From: DAIQNV01 sp036788215
GTDB lineage: Bacteria > Planctomycetota > Phycisphaerae > Phycisphaerales > UBA1924
NCBI GenBank assembly: GCA_036788215.1
Contig: DAIQNV010000060.1
Location: forward strand, 1 to 19,059
DNA length: 19,059 nt
Direction of reading: 5' to 3'
Position numbers and translations under genes: made by a program. The notes under the pieces were generated by a model that was not told the DNA's origin, did not search any database, and saw only the letters and a program-made list of their open reading frames with translations. Position 1 is the stretch's first letter; each line of letters opens with the position of its first letter. Shown in pieces: positions 1 to 7,432 of the stretch.

Positions 1-52
1 GTGGTTTGGCTGGGGTCGTGTCGTTCTTGCGTGATTGGGCGGGGCAGCTCAA

Positions 53-80
53 CCTGATCTTCGCTTGGGCGAAGATCAGG
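53..80. terminator. Perfect 12-bp hairpin beyond the RND operon
   Basis: Bases 53-64 and 69-80 are perfect reverse complements around a TTGG loop. No T-run follows on either strand, so it is not a classic intrinsic terminator. It lies about 225 bases beyond the RND stop codon and could stabilise the 3' end of that mRNA, or end a transcript coming from the left. The 305 bases left of the RND gene hold no ORF that I can support; besides this hairpin they hold only the structured element at 214-270. Confidence 0.4.
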
Positions 81-213
81 CGTCCGGGGGTGGGCGGATC
101 GTTGGTGTCGATGGGCCGAGCGCGCCGCTCGGTGGCGGCTCGGCGCACCGCGCGTTCGAACATTCTGCTTGCGACGAGGCTTGGAGCAGGGGGAGACGCT
201 GCGCTCTTCGTAG

Positions 214-270
214 CCCCTCTCCTGTCGCTGCGCGACATCCTCTCCCCGTGGGGGCGAAGAAGGGGGAGGG
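214..270. repeat. Structured GC-rich intergenic element, REP-like
   Basis: The stretch has nested dyads. The outer arms are C/T-rich (214-223) and A/G-rich (261-270). A GTCGC/GCGAC stem lies at 224-236, and CCCC-GT-GGGG at 244-253. It resembles the families of palindromic intergenic repeats found after operons in many high-GC genomes. No second copy is present in this window, so repeat status is an inference. It could also act as a 3' mRNA structure for the RND operon. Confidence 0.3.
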
Positions 271-305
271 CCCGCTCTGCGCCGCGTGCCGCGCACGGTT
301 GTTGA

Positions 306-3300
306 TCAAGCGGGCTGGAGGGTGGGGGCTTTGGTGCGCCGGCGTTCTTGTTCGGGCTGGCCGGCGGGTGGGGTGGGGAGGCCATGGTCGGCGTCGGTGG
401 GTGCGTCCTTCATGAAGGCGGCCTTGAGGCCTTCGACCGCTTGGAGGGTGAGGCTGAAGAGGAGGGGGACAAGGACGAGGGTGAAGACGGTGGAGACGAG
501 GAGCCCGCCCACGACGACAGAGCCCAGGCCCCGGTACATCTCGGAGCCCGGGCCCGGGAAGAGGACGAGCGGGAGCATGCCCCCGACGGAGGTGAGGACG
601 GACATGAAGATGGGCCGGATGCGCGTGCGCACGGAGGCGGCGATGGCGGGGAGGGGCTCGAGTCGTTCGACCTTTTCGTCCTCGGACTCGCCGATGCCCT
701 TCATGAAGTTGAGGGCCTGGTGGACGAGCAGGATGGCGTTGTTGACGACGACGCCGATGAGGATGACGAAGCCCAGCATGGTGAGGACATCGAGCTGCTG
801 GGGCGCGATGGTGGGGTTCTGGAGCGTGGTGTGGTGAACGATGGCGAGGCCCGCGAAGCCTCCGACCACGGCGAGGGGGACGGAGAGCATGATGACGAAG
901 GGGTAGATGAAGGAATCGAAGAGGGCGGCCATCAGCAGGTAGGTGACGAGGAGGGCCCAGACCATGCGGGCCATGAGAAGCTGGGGCTGGAGGCCCAGCA
1001 GGATGAGGGGGATGCCGGCGGCGAGCGCGATGGTGAGGGCGCCGAGGACTCCGTAGGCGTGGAGGGATGATTTCTTGCGGATGGCCTTGACCGCGGCAAT
1101 GACCGCGACGACTCCGCAGGCGACGCAGAGGACGGCGGTGAGCGCGTAGGCGGCTGTGGAGACGGGGCCGCCCTCGCCCGAGGTGGGGGCGACGCCGAAG
1201 AGGGAGGCGTTGACCTCGTCGAGCTTGGCGGCGGTGCCCTCGAGGTTGATGCGCATGGTGCGGTCGAGGAGGCCGGCGGCTCGGGCGGGCTCGACGATCT
1301 CGGCCATGATCTGGCTCTCGAGTTCCTCGACGGTCGTGTCGGGCGGGGGCTGGATGCGGATGGTGACGGCGGGGAGTTCCTCGATGCGGACGATGTCCTG
1401 CGGGGCGAGGGCGGGTACGACCTCGACGAGGGAGTCGACGGGGACGATGGGGCCGGCGGGCGTGGCGATGGGGACGGAGAGGAGGCTCTCCTTGACCTCG
1501 AGCCGGCCACCTGCGGGGAGGATGCGGATGTCGATGGTGTCGTCGTCGAGCTTGAACTCGCCGGCGAAGGCGCCGTCGAAGAGGCCACGGACCGCGGTGC
1601 CGACCGCTTCGGTGTTGAAGCCCAGCTCGCGGGCGCGGTCGGTGAGGCGGAGCTGCCATTCCTGCTGGCGGAGGTTGAAGTTGGAGGGCTCGGCGGCGGC
1701 GCCGGTGGGGCCATAGCCATACTTCTCGCCAGCGAGGGTGTACATGAAGTCGGCTGCGGCGAGGACGCGGTCGAGTCGTTCGCCGGAGATTTCGAGGTCG
1801 ACGGTGTTTCCGCCTCCGGCGCCGCGGCCGAAGATGGAGGCCTGACTGGCGCCGCCGAAGACGTCGGGTATGGGGTTGATGGCGTTGGAGAGGAGCTGGC
1901 CGACGGGGATAACGACCTGCTCAAGGTCGGAGGTTCCGCCTGCGAACATGCCGGAGCCGAAGGCGCCGAGGAAGAAGTTCTTGACGGGGACGGGGTCGAA
2001 TGGATCGCGGGAGATGACCTTGTCGGGTTCGCCTTCGACTTCGCTCTTCTCGATGATCGGGGGACGCTCGATGGGGCCGAGGTTCCGTTGCTTGTAATCG
2101 TCGGCGCTCGCCTCGACGTAGGGGAGGACGACTTCCTCGATGCGTTCGGCGATCTTCTGCTTCTCCTCGAGCGAGAGGCCGGGGGGAATGAGGAGACCAC
2201 CGAAGACAAGGTTGCGGTTGCCGGCGGGGAGGTAGTCGAGCGGGGGTGCGAGGAGGACTGCGCCGGTGACGGAGGCGGCGGTCATGACGACGATGATGGC
2301 GGGGCGGAGTGTCCAGCCTCGCCAGGAGGTCATGAGCCAGAGGGTGACGGCGGAGGTGGCGCGNNNNNNNNNNNNNNNNNNNNNNNNNNNNNNNNNNNNN
2401 NNNNNNNNNNNNNNNNNNNNNNNNNNNNNNNNNNNNNNNNNNNNNNNNNNNNNNNNNNNNNNNTTATCGACGACCATGCCCACGGCGAAGGCGAGGCCGG
2501 CGAGGGAGATGATGTTGAGCGTGCGGCCCAGGGTGAGCATGACGAGGAAGGTGCCGATGACGGAGACGGGGATGGCGATGGCGGTGATGGCTGTGGAGAC
2601 GAAGGAGCGGAGGAAGACCATGAGGACGACGCCGGCGATGGCGCCGCCGATGTAGAGATTCTGGGTGACGAGGGCGATGGCGGAGTCGATGTAGGTGGTC
2701 TCGTCGTAGACCTGGCGGATGCGGAGGTGGTCGCCCAGACCCGGGAAGCCGGCGGGGGCGAGCTGGGGGAGGCGCTCGGCGCGGACCTCGTCGAGGCGGG
2801 CGCGGAGCTGCTCCATGACATCAACGACATTCGCGCCGGACTGGCGGATGACGTTCATCGCGATGGAGGGGTGACCGAACGTGCGGACGAAACCCCGCTG
2901 CTTGGTGAGGCCCAGCTCAACGGTGGCGACGTCCTTCACGCGGGTGGCGACGCCGTCGCGGACGGCGATGATGAGGTTCTCGACCTCTTCGACCCGTTCG
3001 AACTGTCCCACGAGGCGTACGCGGTAGTCGCGCTTGCCCTCGGCGATGGTGCCGGCGGAGACGGTCTGGTTCTGGGTGCGAATAGCGTCGATGACCTGGA
3101 GGTGGTTGAGTCCCCGCTGGGCGAGGGCGACCTCGTCGACAAGGACACGGACCTCGCGTTCGCGTCCTCCGAAGATGTTGACCTCGGCGACGCCGTCGAT
3201 GCGTTCGAGGAAGGGCTTGATCTCCTTGTCGAGGGGGTCGAAGAGGGAAGTGATGTCGAAGTCCGGGTAGTCGCCGACGCGGGCGGGGTCGACGTCGATG

Positions 3301-3725
3301 ATGATCCAGGCGATGGCGTTCTCGCTGGCCCCGTCGGCGGCCTCGACGCGGGGCTCCTCGACTTCCTCTGGGTAGTCGGGGACCTGGCGGAGGTTGTCGG
3401 AGACTTCCTGGAGGACGCGGGGGATGGAGGTGTCGATGTAGAACTCGAGCTCGATGACGGCCTGGCCCTCGGAGGCGGTGGCCTTCATGCGCTTGAGGTT
3501 GGAGACGTTCTTGAGCTCTTCCTCCTGGTCCTTGATGATCTCGTCGACGACTTCCTGTGGTGAGCGGCCGGGCCAGTCGGTGGTGACGGTGATGACGGGG
3601 CGGTCTACGGTGGGCGTGAGCTGGATGGGGATGGCGGTGAGGCCGATGAGGCCGAAGGCGACAAGGAGGATGACGCCGACGGCGACGCCCACGGGTTTGG
3701 CGATGGAGAGCTTGACGAGGTCCAT
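306..3725 (-). CDS. RND-family efflux transporter (AcrB/CusA superfamily), interrupted by an assembly gap
   Basis: Proton-driven inner-membrane pump that would export drugs, solvents or other toxic compounds together with the adaptor encoded just upstream. The N-terminus has TM1 at residues 8-28, followed by the PVITVTTDWPGRSPQEV stretch typical of the family. The first porter domain and TM2-TM4 follow, ending in GMVVD at residues 416-420; this Asp is the expected TM4 proton-relay residue, and the next codon, AAN, fits the usual Asn. The 100 N start there. After the gap come TM7, the second porter domain, TM8 (MAALFDSF) and the GVVVNNAILLV segment. Roughly 75 residues between the LDEVNASL and MARMVWALLV stretches are extra compared with ordinary RND pumps and contain at least two hydrophobic segments. 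The ATG at 3725 is chosen because TM1 follows at once; no Shine-Dalgarno is visible. Substrate class cannot be read from sequence. Confidence 0.92.
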   Translation of the reverse strand: MDLVKLSIAKPVGVAVGVILLVAFGLIGLTAIPIQLTPTVDRPVITVTTDWPGRSPQEVVDEIIKDQEEELKNVSNLKRMKATASEGQAVIELEFYIDTSIPRVLQEVSDNLRQVPDYPEEVEEPRVEAADGASENAIAWIIIDVDPARVGDYPDFDITSLFDPLDKEIKPFLERIDGVAEVNIFGGREREVRVLVDEVALAQRGLNHLQVIDAIRTQNQTVSAGTIAEGKRDYRVRLVGQFERVEEVENLIIAVRDGVATRVKDVATVELGLTKQRGFVRTFGHPSIAMNVIRQSGANVVDVMEQLRARLDEVRAERLPQLAPAGFPGLGDHLRIRQVYDETTYIDSAIALVTQNLYIGGAIAGVVLMVFLRSFVSTAITAIAIPVSVIGTFLVMLTLGRTLNIISLAGLAFAVGMVVDXXXXXXXXXXXXXXXXXXXXXXXXXXXXXXXXXXRATSAVTLWLMTSWRGWTLRPAIIVVMTAASVTGAVLLAPPLDYLPAGNRNLVFGGLLIPPGLSLEEKQKIAERIEEVVLPYVEASADDYKQRNLGPIERPPIIEKSEVEGEPDKVISRDPFDPVPVKNFFLGAFGSGMFAGGTSDLEQVVIPVGQLLSNAINPIPDVFGGASQASIFGRGAGGGNTVDLEISGERLDRVLAAADFMYTLAGEKYGYGPTGAAAEPSNFNLRQQEWQLRLTDRARELGFNTEAVGTAVRGLFDGAFAGEFKLDDDTIDIRILPAGGRLEVKESLLSVPIATPAGPIVPVDSLVEVVPALAPQDIVRIEELPAVTIRIQPPPDTTVEELESQIMAEIVEPARAAGLLDRTMRINLEGTAAKLDEVNASLFGVAPTSGEGGPVSTAAYALTAVLCVACGVVAVIAAVKAIRKKSSLHAYGVLGALTIALAAGIPLILLGLQPQLLMARMVWALLVTYLLMAALFDSFIYPFVIMLSVPLAVVGGFAGLAIVHHTTLQNPTIAPQQLDVLTMLGFVILIGVVVNNAILLVHQALNFMKGIGESEDEKVERLEPLPAIAASVRTRIRPIFMSVLTSVGGMLPLVLFPGPGSEMYRGLGSVVVGGLLVSTVFTLVLVPLLFSLTLQAVEGLKAAFMKDAPTDADHGLPTPPAGQPEQERRRTKAPTLQPA
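2364..2463. other. Assembly gap (100 N) inside the RND gene
   Basis: There are exactly 100 undetermined bases, the usual placeholder for a gap of unknown size. Reading frame happens to be kept across it. The flanks encode the TM4 GMVVD motif and the segment just before TM7. In RND proteins these are normally separated by roughly 100 or more residues, while the placeholder allows 34, so real sequence (TM5 and TM6) is probably missing. Confidence 0.95.
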
Positions 3726-3776
3726 GGGTGTCTCGCGTGGAGGCTGGGTGGGGTGAGGGTGGAGAGCGGTGTGGGT
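3726..3776 (-). promoter_or_regulatory. C-rich, G-poor intercistronic leader before the RND gene (rut-like)
   Basis: On the mRNA strand this 51-base spacer has 31 C and only 5 G, and contains no purine-rich ribosome-binding site before the RND ATG. C-over-G stretches are the classic look of Rho-loading sites. It could adjust RND expression relative to the adaptor. This rests on composition only. Confidence 0.3.
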
Positions 3777-5087
3777 TTAACTGTTAGATTCGGAGGCGTT
3801 GGCGTCGGTGGTTTCGGGGGCGCGGTCTTCGGTGCCGGTGCCCGGGCCTTCTTCGGGGGCGGAACGCTCTCCGTTGATGATGGTGAGGGGCTGGGTGGGG
3901 TAGACGCGCTCGTTGCCCTCGACGATGACCTGGGTGTCGGGCTGCAGGCGGGGGGCGCGGACCGCGAGGCGGTCGCCCTCGGCGAAGAGGATCTCGACGC
4001 GGATAGGCGTGGCGGCGAGGGCTTGTTCGCCTTCCTCGGGCTGGCCCCTTCCCCCCGGGAGGGCGGCGTAGACGAAGGCGCCGGCGTCGTCGCGCATGAT
4101 GGCATCCTTGTGGACGGTGGTGAAGTCGGCCTTGGCGCCCGTCGGGACGAGCGCCGTGACGCTCATGCCCGGGCGGAGGAGATCGGGGAAGGCACCTGAG
4201 GAGACCTCGCCCTCGGGGTCTGCGGGCGCGGGGGGCGACGCGATGGCGGTAGCCTGGTCGAGCCTCGGGCGGAGGCGGACGGTGAAGATGCGGCTGACGT
4301 TATTGCCCAGCGGGATGAGCCCGATGAGATCGGCGGGGACGGTGGCGTTGGGCCCGAGGGCGGGGATGCGGAGGGTGATGCCCGGGCCGACCTCGGTGAG
4401 GTAGGGGAGGAGGTGCTCCGGGACATCGACGCGTGCTTCGAGGGCGTCGAGGGCGATGATCTCGACGACGGGATCGCCCTCGCCCAGCCACTCCCCCACT
4501 TCCGTGCTCTTGGCGATGACGGAGGCGGTGAACGGGGCGGTGATGGTCTTGTCGCGGAGGCGACGCTCCGCGAGGCTGAGCGCCGCCTGGGCGGCAGCGG
4601 CGTCGGCCTCGGCCTGGGCGAGCCCCGCCTCGGTGGTGGCGACGGCTGTTTCATAGTCGTCGATCTCCGACGCGGAGGCAGAGTTGCTCTGGGCGAGGCG
4701 CTCGACGCGACCCTGGTCCCGGCGGGCCTTATCGAGCTCTGCGGTGCGCTGCGCGATAAGGCCCCGCATGGCTTGGAGATTGGCGCGGGCCTGTTCGACC
4801 TCGAGGGTGGCGAGTTCATCGTCGAGGCGGGCGATGGTGTCGCCGGCGCTGATGGTGTCCCCGGGGTTGAGGTCGAACTGCATGACAAGGCCATCGGCCT
4901 GGGAAGCGACGAGGGAGCGGCGCGTGGAGACGATCTCTCCCGTGACGGAGCGGCGCTGGACGAGGGACTGGACCTGGGCCTTGTCGACAACGACGCGGGC
5001 AGGGGGCGGGCCCCCCTGTGCGAGCGCGGAGAGGGGGGCCCCGAGCGTGAGCGCGAGCGTGGCCAGGGTGAGGAGTCGGGTGGTCAC
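3777..5087 (-). CDS. RND efflux periplasmic adaptor (membrane fusion protein)
   Basis: Periplasmic adaptor that links the RND pump to an outer-membrane channel. The 436-residue product starts with a signal peptide (hydrophobic about 5-23, ALAQ before the likely cleavage). It is followed by the first lipoyl half-motif around residues 65-90, an alpha-helical hairpin rich in Ala/Glu/Gln (about 95-178), the second lipoyl half (ITAPFTASV at 182-190), a beta-barrel, and a membrane-proximal domain. The tail (about 408-436) is acidic and Ser/Thr-rich, probably disordered. The start is GTG at 5087: its GTGA overlaps the stop of the MarR gene, AAGGAA lies 9 bases upstream, and the signal peptide begins there. 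A longer in-frame extension to 5459 would only read through the regulator gene in another frame. Translational coupling to the regulator is likely. Confidence 0.92.
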   Translation of the reverse strand: MTTRLLTLATLALTLGAPLSALAQGGPPPARVVVDKAQVQSLVQRRSVTGEIVSTRRSLVASQADGLVMQFDLNPGDTISAGDTIARLDDELATLEVEQARANLQAMRGLIAQRTAELDKARRDQGRVERLAQSNSASASEIDDYETAVATTEAGLAQAEADAAAAQAALSLAERRLRDKTITAPFTASVIAKSTEVGEWLGEGDPVVEIIALDALEARVDVPEHLLPYLTEVGPGITLRIPALGPNATVPADLIGLIPLGNNVSRIFTVRLRPRLDQATAIASPPAPADPEGEVSSGAFPDLLRPGMSVTALVPTGAKADFTTVHKDAIMRDDAGAFVYAALPGGRGQPEEGEQALAATPIRVEILFAEGDRLAVRAPRLQPDTQVIVEGNERVYPTQPLTIINGERSAPEEGPGTGTEDRAPETTDANASESNS

Positions 5088-5611
5088 GGCTTGGTTCCTT
5101 CGCGGGCGGGGCGGGCTTCTTCTGCGAGTTCGCGTTCGAAGCGGGCGAGATTCTCGGTGAGGTGTTCGAGATCGGCGGCGATGCGTGCGATGCGTGCGTC
5201 GTCGCAGCCCGCGAGGAAGGGGCCCCGGAAGCGCTCGGTGAGCTGGTGGGTGCGTTCGGCGGCGGCTCGCCCGGCGGGCGTGAGCCGGACGAGGACGGCA
5301 CGAGCGTCGTGATTGGCGCGGACGCGCTCGACGAGGCCCTCGCCCTCCATGGTGGTGACCATGCGGCTGACGGCCTGGGGGCTGAGCATGGCGTGCTCGG
5401 AGAGCTTGCCGATGCCCGGGGGCTCGTCGAGGTCGGCGATGGTGCCCAGGAGGATCCATCGGGAGGAGGTGAGACCCAAGGGGGCGGTGAGGCGGTCCCC
5501 GATGCGCATCATCAGGTGGTGGAGTTGGAAGAGCTGGAAGACGAGGGGGACGCGCTCGCAGCAGGCGTCCGTCGTGCAGGGCTGGATTTCGGTGTGCGGC
5601 TGATCGGGCAT
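5084..5611 (-). CDS. MarR-family transcriptional regulator
   Basis: Winged-helix repressor, 175 residues, first gene of the efflux operon and probably its autorepressor. Residues 20-60 form the dimerisation and first helices. The HTH spans about 64-96, with recognition helix SPQAVSRMVTTMEGEGLVER at 77-96, and the wing is at about 99-114 (NHDARAVLVRLTPAG). The C-terminal helices (117-165) complete the dimer interface. The N-terminus carries Cys12, Cys17 and Cys18, and another Cys is at 136; such clusters can sense oxidants or metals, but that is an inference here. The ATG at 5611 has GGAGGG four bases upstream. The stop overlaps the adaptor start by 4 bases. Ligand unknown. Confidence 0.93.
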   Translation of the reverse strand: MPDQPHTEIQPCTTDACCERVPLVFQLFQLHHLMMRIGDRLTAPLGLTSSRWILLGTIADLDEPPGIGKLSEHAMLSPQAVSRMVTTMEGEGLVERVRANHDARAVLVRLTPAGRAAAERTHQLTERFRGPFLAGCDDARIARIAADLEHLTENLARFERELAEEARPAREGTKP

Positions 5612-5615
5612 CGAT

Positions 5616-5637
5616 CCCTCCGTGGGTGTGCGGAGGG
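5616..5637 (-). promoter_or_regulatory. Hairpin that covers the marR ribosome-binding site
   Basis: In the mRNA, CCCTCCG (5637-5631) can pair perfectly with CGGAGGG (5622-5616), which includes the Shine-Dalgarno sequence of the MarR gene; the loop is 8 bases. If transcription starts above 5637, the site would be masked and translation lowered. The candidate -10 box predicts a start near 5632, which would remove part of the left arm, so the role depends on the true start. Confidence 0.35.
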
Positions 5638-5638
5638 A

Positions 5639-5667
5639 ATGCTCAACATGTTGAGCAAATTCGTCAA
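5639..5667 (-). promoter_or_regulatory. Promoter and palindromic operator of the marR-MFP-RND operon
   Basis: On the minus strand TTGACG (5667-5662) is a good -35 box. A 17-base spacer leads to GAGCAT (5644-5639), a weak -10. The perfect palindrome TGCTCAACATGTTGAGCA (5640-5657) covers the spacer and the -10, about 30 bases before the MarR start. Size, symmetry and position fit a MarR-type operator that would block RNA polymerase, giving autorepression of the whole operon. Confidence 0.6.
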
Positions 5668-5754
5668 GGTGCGGGGGCGGGGAATCTGGGTTTGGGGTGA
5701 AAACCCGGGGAGTCCTGAGGTGATGGACTCGGGACGGGCGGTTTGGAGGGGGGT

Positions 5755-5760
5755 ATACTG
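5755..5760 (+). promoter_or_regulatory. Candidate -10 box of the tRNA-Lys gene
   Basis: TATACT (5/6 match to TATAAT) ends 31 bases before the tRNA. No clear -35 is seen at the usual distance. A small GGCTC/GAGCC stem lies between the box and the tRNA (5772-5784). Confidence 0.35.
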
Positions 5761-5790
5761 GCGTGCCTCCGGGCTCGACGAGCCTGGTGT

Positions 5791-5863
<73 letters not shown>

Positions 5864-5869
5864 CTTTCG

Positions 5870-5904
5870 CAAGCCCTGGCCTAGCCGGGGCTTGTGTCGT
5901 TTTT
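5870..5904 (+). terminator. Intrinsic terminator after tRNA-Lys
   Basis: An 11-bp stem (5870-5880 with 5884-5894, one G-U pair, loop CTA) is followed five bases later by five T (5900-5904). It starts 7 bases after the tRNA. Confidence 0.8.
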
Positions 5905-6092
5905 GGACGAACCCATCCGACCACCGAACATGAATCCATCACTTTCGACTACCCGCTCACGTGCCTCGTTGACTCGGCTACGGGCGATTCGACGAACTCG
6001 TCGGTGCCGATCACACGGCAGCGAGGATGTCGCCCATGGCCGAGTCGACCGTTGTTCTGGTTCCGAAGGACTCCCTGCCCGAGGGGCCTTCC

Positions 6093-7208
6093 ATGACCAT
6101 GACCTATGGGCGGTCCCGGCTTCTGCTCGGCATCAGCGGCGTCGGGACTTGGGTCGTGCTCGCGGCCGTCACGCTGGGCTTGGGCCTTCCAGAGTGGGTG
6201 GCGGGGGCGACGCGGGCGGATCTTGGTGCGGAGTTCGTCGCTATCTTGGCAGCGTCGTTGATGGTGCTTGCAATTCAGGCCCCGTTCGACCTGCTTGGCG
6301 GCTACCTGCTGCCTCGGCGGCATGGCCGGTCGTCGGAGCGGTTTGCCGCGTATACGCGTCGGTGGCTTCGGGGCGTCGCGGCGTACCACTTGATGTACCT
6401 GGGCATGGGACTTTTGCTCCTGTTCGCCTCCCGCGGTTTCGGCATGCCCGGCATGGTCCTGGTTGGCGTTGCGGCGACCTTCGTGTTGCTTGGCGCGAGG
6501 ACGCCGCTCGCTTGCTTTGTCGGCGGCATGCGACGCCCCGTGCCGGTCGAGACGCTGGGCGATGATGTCGTGGTGATGTCCTCTTCCGATGTCGGCTTTA
6601 CCGGCGGCATCGAAGGGGTGGCTGGCGCCCGGCGGCAGATCGTGCCGCGGAGGTGGTTGGAAACGCTGTCGCCGGAGGTGTTGTCGCTCGCCGTCCGGAG
6701 GCGCCGAGAGGCGGTGACCTCGGGGCTCTGGCTGCGAGGCCGAGTCGCTTCTCTTGCGTTCACGTGGGTTGGCCTGGCGGTCGCGGGATCGCAAGTGGAT
6801 TCCTTGATCGGCAACTCGGGTGGTGTCGTGAAGTTCGCCGCTGTCTTCACGCTCTGGTCGTTCCTGGGCCTTCTGCTGCTGCCGACCGTTTCGAGGCGGG
6901 CCTCGCTGACGATCGACAGGCGACTCGCGGACCAGGGGGTCGGAATGGGCAAGATGTCCGAGCTCGCGGCGGCGCTGGACTCGATGCAGGACGATGAGCC
7001 GAGCAGGCCGAGGTGGATCGAGCGGATCTTCCACCCCATCCCGAATGTTGCCGCTCGACGTGGCAAGCCAACATCGCTCCGCTTTGCCGCTTGGGATGCG
7101 GCGCGAACATCGGCATTCCTGGGGCTGTGCGGTCTCTCGCCGCTCGGTCGCGCGGTGCACTGCAACAGCGGCAGGCCGCCGCTCTGGATGTACCTGCCCT
7201 CGGACTGA
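6093..7208 (+). CDS. Polytopic membrane protein resembling an M48 peptidase without its zinc motif
   Basis: I do not recognise a named family with certainty. Hydrophobic segments lie at about 11-30, 49-67, 94-113, 119-140, 217-232, 248-264 and 337-350. The layout recalls M48 (HtpX/Ste24-type) membrane peptidases: a domain with IVPRRWLETLSPEVLSLAV (183-201) where M48 proteins have a proline-tryptophan-leucine run leading into HExxH, then SRRASLTIDRRLAD (267-280), then FHPIPN (313-318). Here the HExxH position reads VRRRREAV, so no zinc site is present and the protein should not be an active protease. The C-terminus has a CNSGRPPLW motif (357-365). The start at 6093 has GAGGGG six bases upstream and leads straight into TM1; ATGs at 6027 and 6036 are possible but weaker. 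The gene stands alone. The spacer before it (5905-6092) has a CGACGA-AC-TCGTCG dyad at 5990-6003 but no convincing promoter. Confidence 0.75.
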   Translation: MTMTYGRSRLLLGISGVGTWVVLAAVTLGLGLPEWVAGATRADLGAEFVAILAASLMVLAIQAPFDLLGGYLLPRRHGRSSERFAAYTRRWLRGVAAYHLMYLGMGLLLLFASRGFGMPGMVLVGVAATFVLLGARTPLACFVGGMRRPVPVETLGDDVVVMSSSDVGFTGGIEGVAGARRQIVPRRWLETLSPEVLSLAVRRRREAVTSGLWLRGRVASLAFTWVGLAVAGSQVDSLIGNSGGVVKFAAVFTLWSFLGLLLLPTVSRRASLTIDRRLADQGVGMGKMSELAAALDSMQDDEPSRPRWIERIFHPIPNVAARRGKPTSLRFAAWDAARTSAFLGLCGLSPLGRAVHCNSGRPPLWMYLPSD

Positions 7209-7229
7209 TGGGCGCCACGGGTCGCACCT

Positions 7230-7274
7230 GACTCAGCCCGGATCGCATCGCGATCGAGTCGGGAGGGGCCTCCC
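7230..7274. terminator. Two adjacent hairpins between convergent genes
   Basis: GACTC (7230-7234) pairs with GAGTC (7256-7260), and inside it GATCGC (7241-7246) pairs with GCGATC (7250-7255), leaving a 6-base bulge. A second dyad GGGAGG-GG-CCTCCC follows at 7261-7274. No T-run is seen. The position 22 bases after the plus-strand stop suggests 3' end formation. The rest of the 224-base spacer to 7432 holds only a widely spaced 8-base inverted repeat, CGTTATCG/CGATAACG (7345-7352 and 7402-7409). Confidence 0.35.
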
Positions 7275-7432
7275 GCCCTTCGAAACTGTGTCTTCGTGCG
7301 CGTTGATGCAAGGGGTTCAGGCTCGAACTCGCCGACGCGGACGGCGTTATCGAGCCCGGTGGAGGCGCGACCGGTATTCCGGCGACCATCATCAGATTCT
7401 GCGATAACGGCGAGGCACACGATCGGGCCGGG

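Noticed and set aside
76..1659. 527-codon Arg/His/Pro-rich open frame on the minus strand in another frame of the RND gene
   Set aside because: Composition is not protein-like, and it overlaps conserved RND sequence in the correct frame.
2088..3563. 491-codon acidic open frame (Gly/Asp/Glu-rich) opposite the RND gene
   Set aside because: It is the antisense shadow of the pump gene and even reads through the N gap. The extreme Gly/Asp/Glu bias is a codon artefact.
6027..6092. Upstream ATGs (6027, 6036) as start of the membrane protein
   Set aside because: Their ribosome-binding sequences are weaker or too close. GAGGGG six bases before 6093 and the directly following TM1 favour the later start, though this is not certain.
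5949..7160. 403-codon minus-strand open frame opposite the 6093-7208 gene
   Set aside because: Rich in Arg/Gln/His/Pro with no hydrophobic segments or motifs; the plus-strand frame encodes clear membrane helices.
7313..7432. Short protein-like stretch (LELADADGVIEPGGG) in the convergent spacer, possible gene remnant
   Set aside because: A stop lies just upstream, there is no start or ribosome-binding site, and it is too short to assign to any family.
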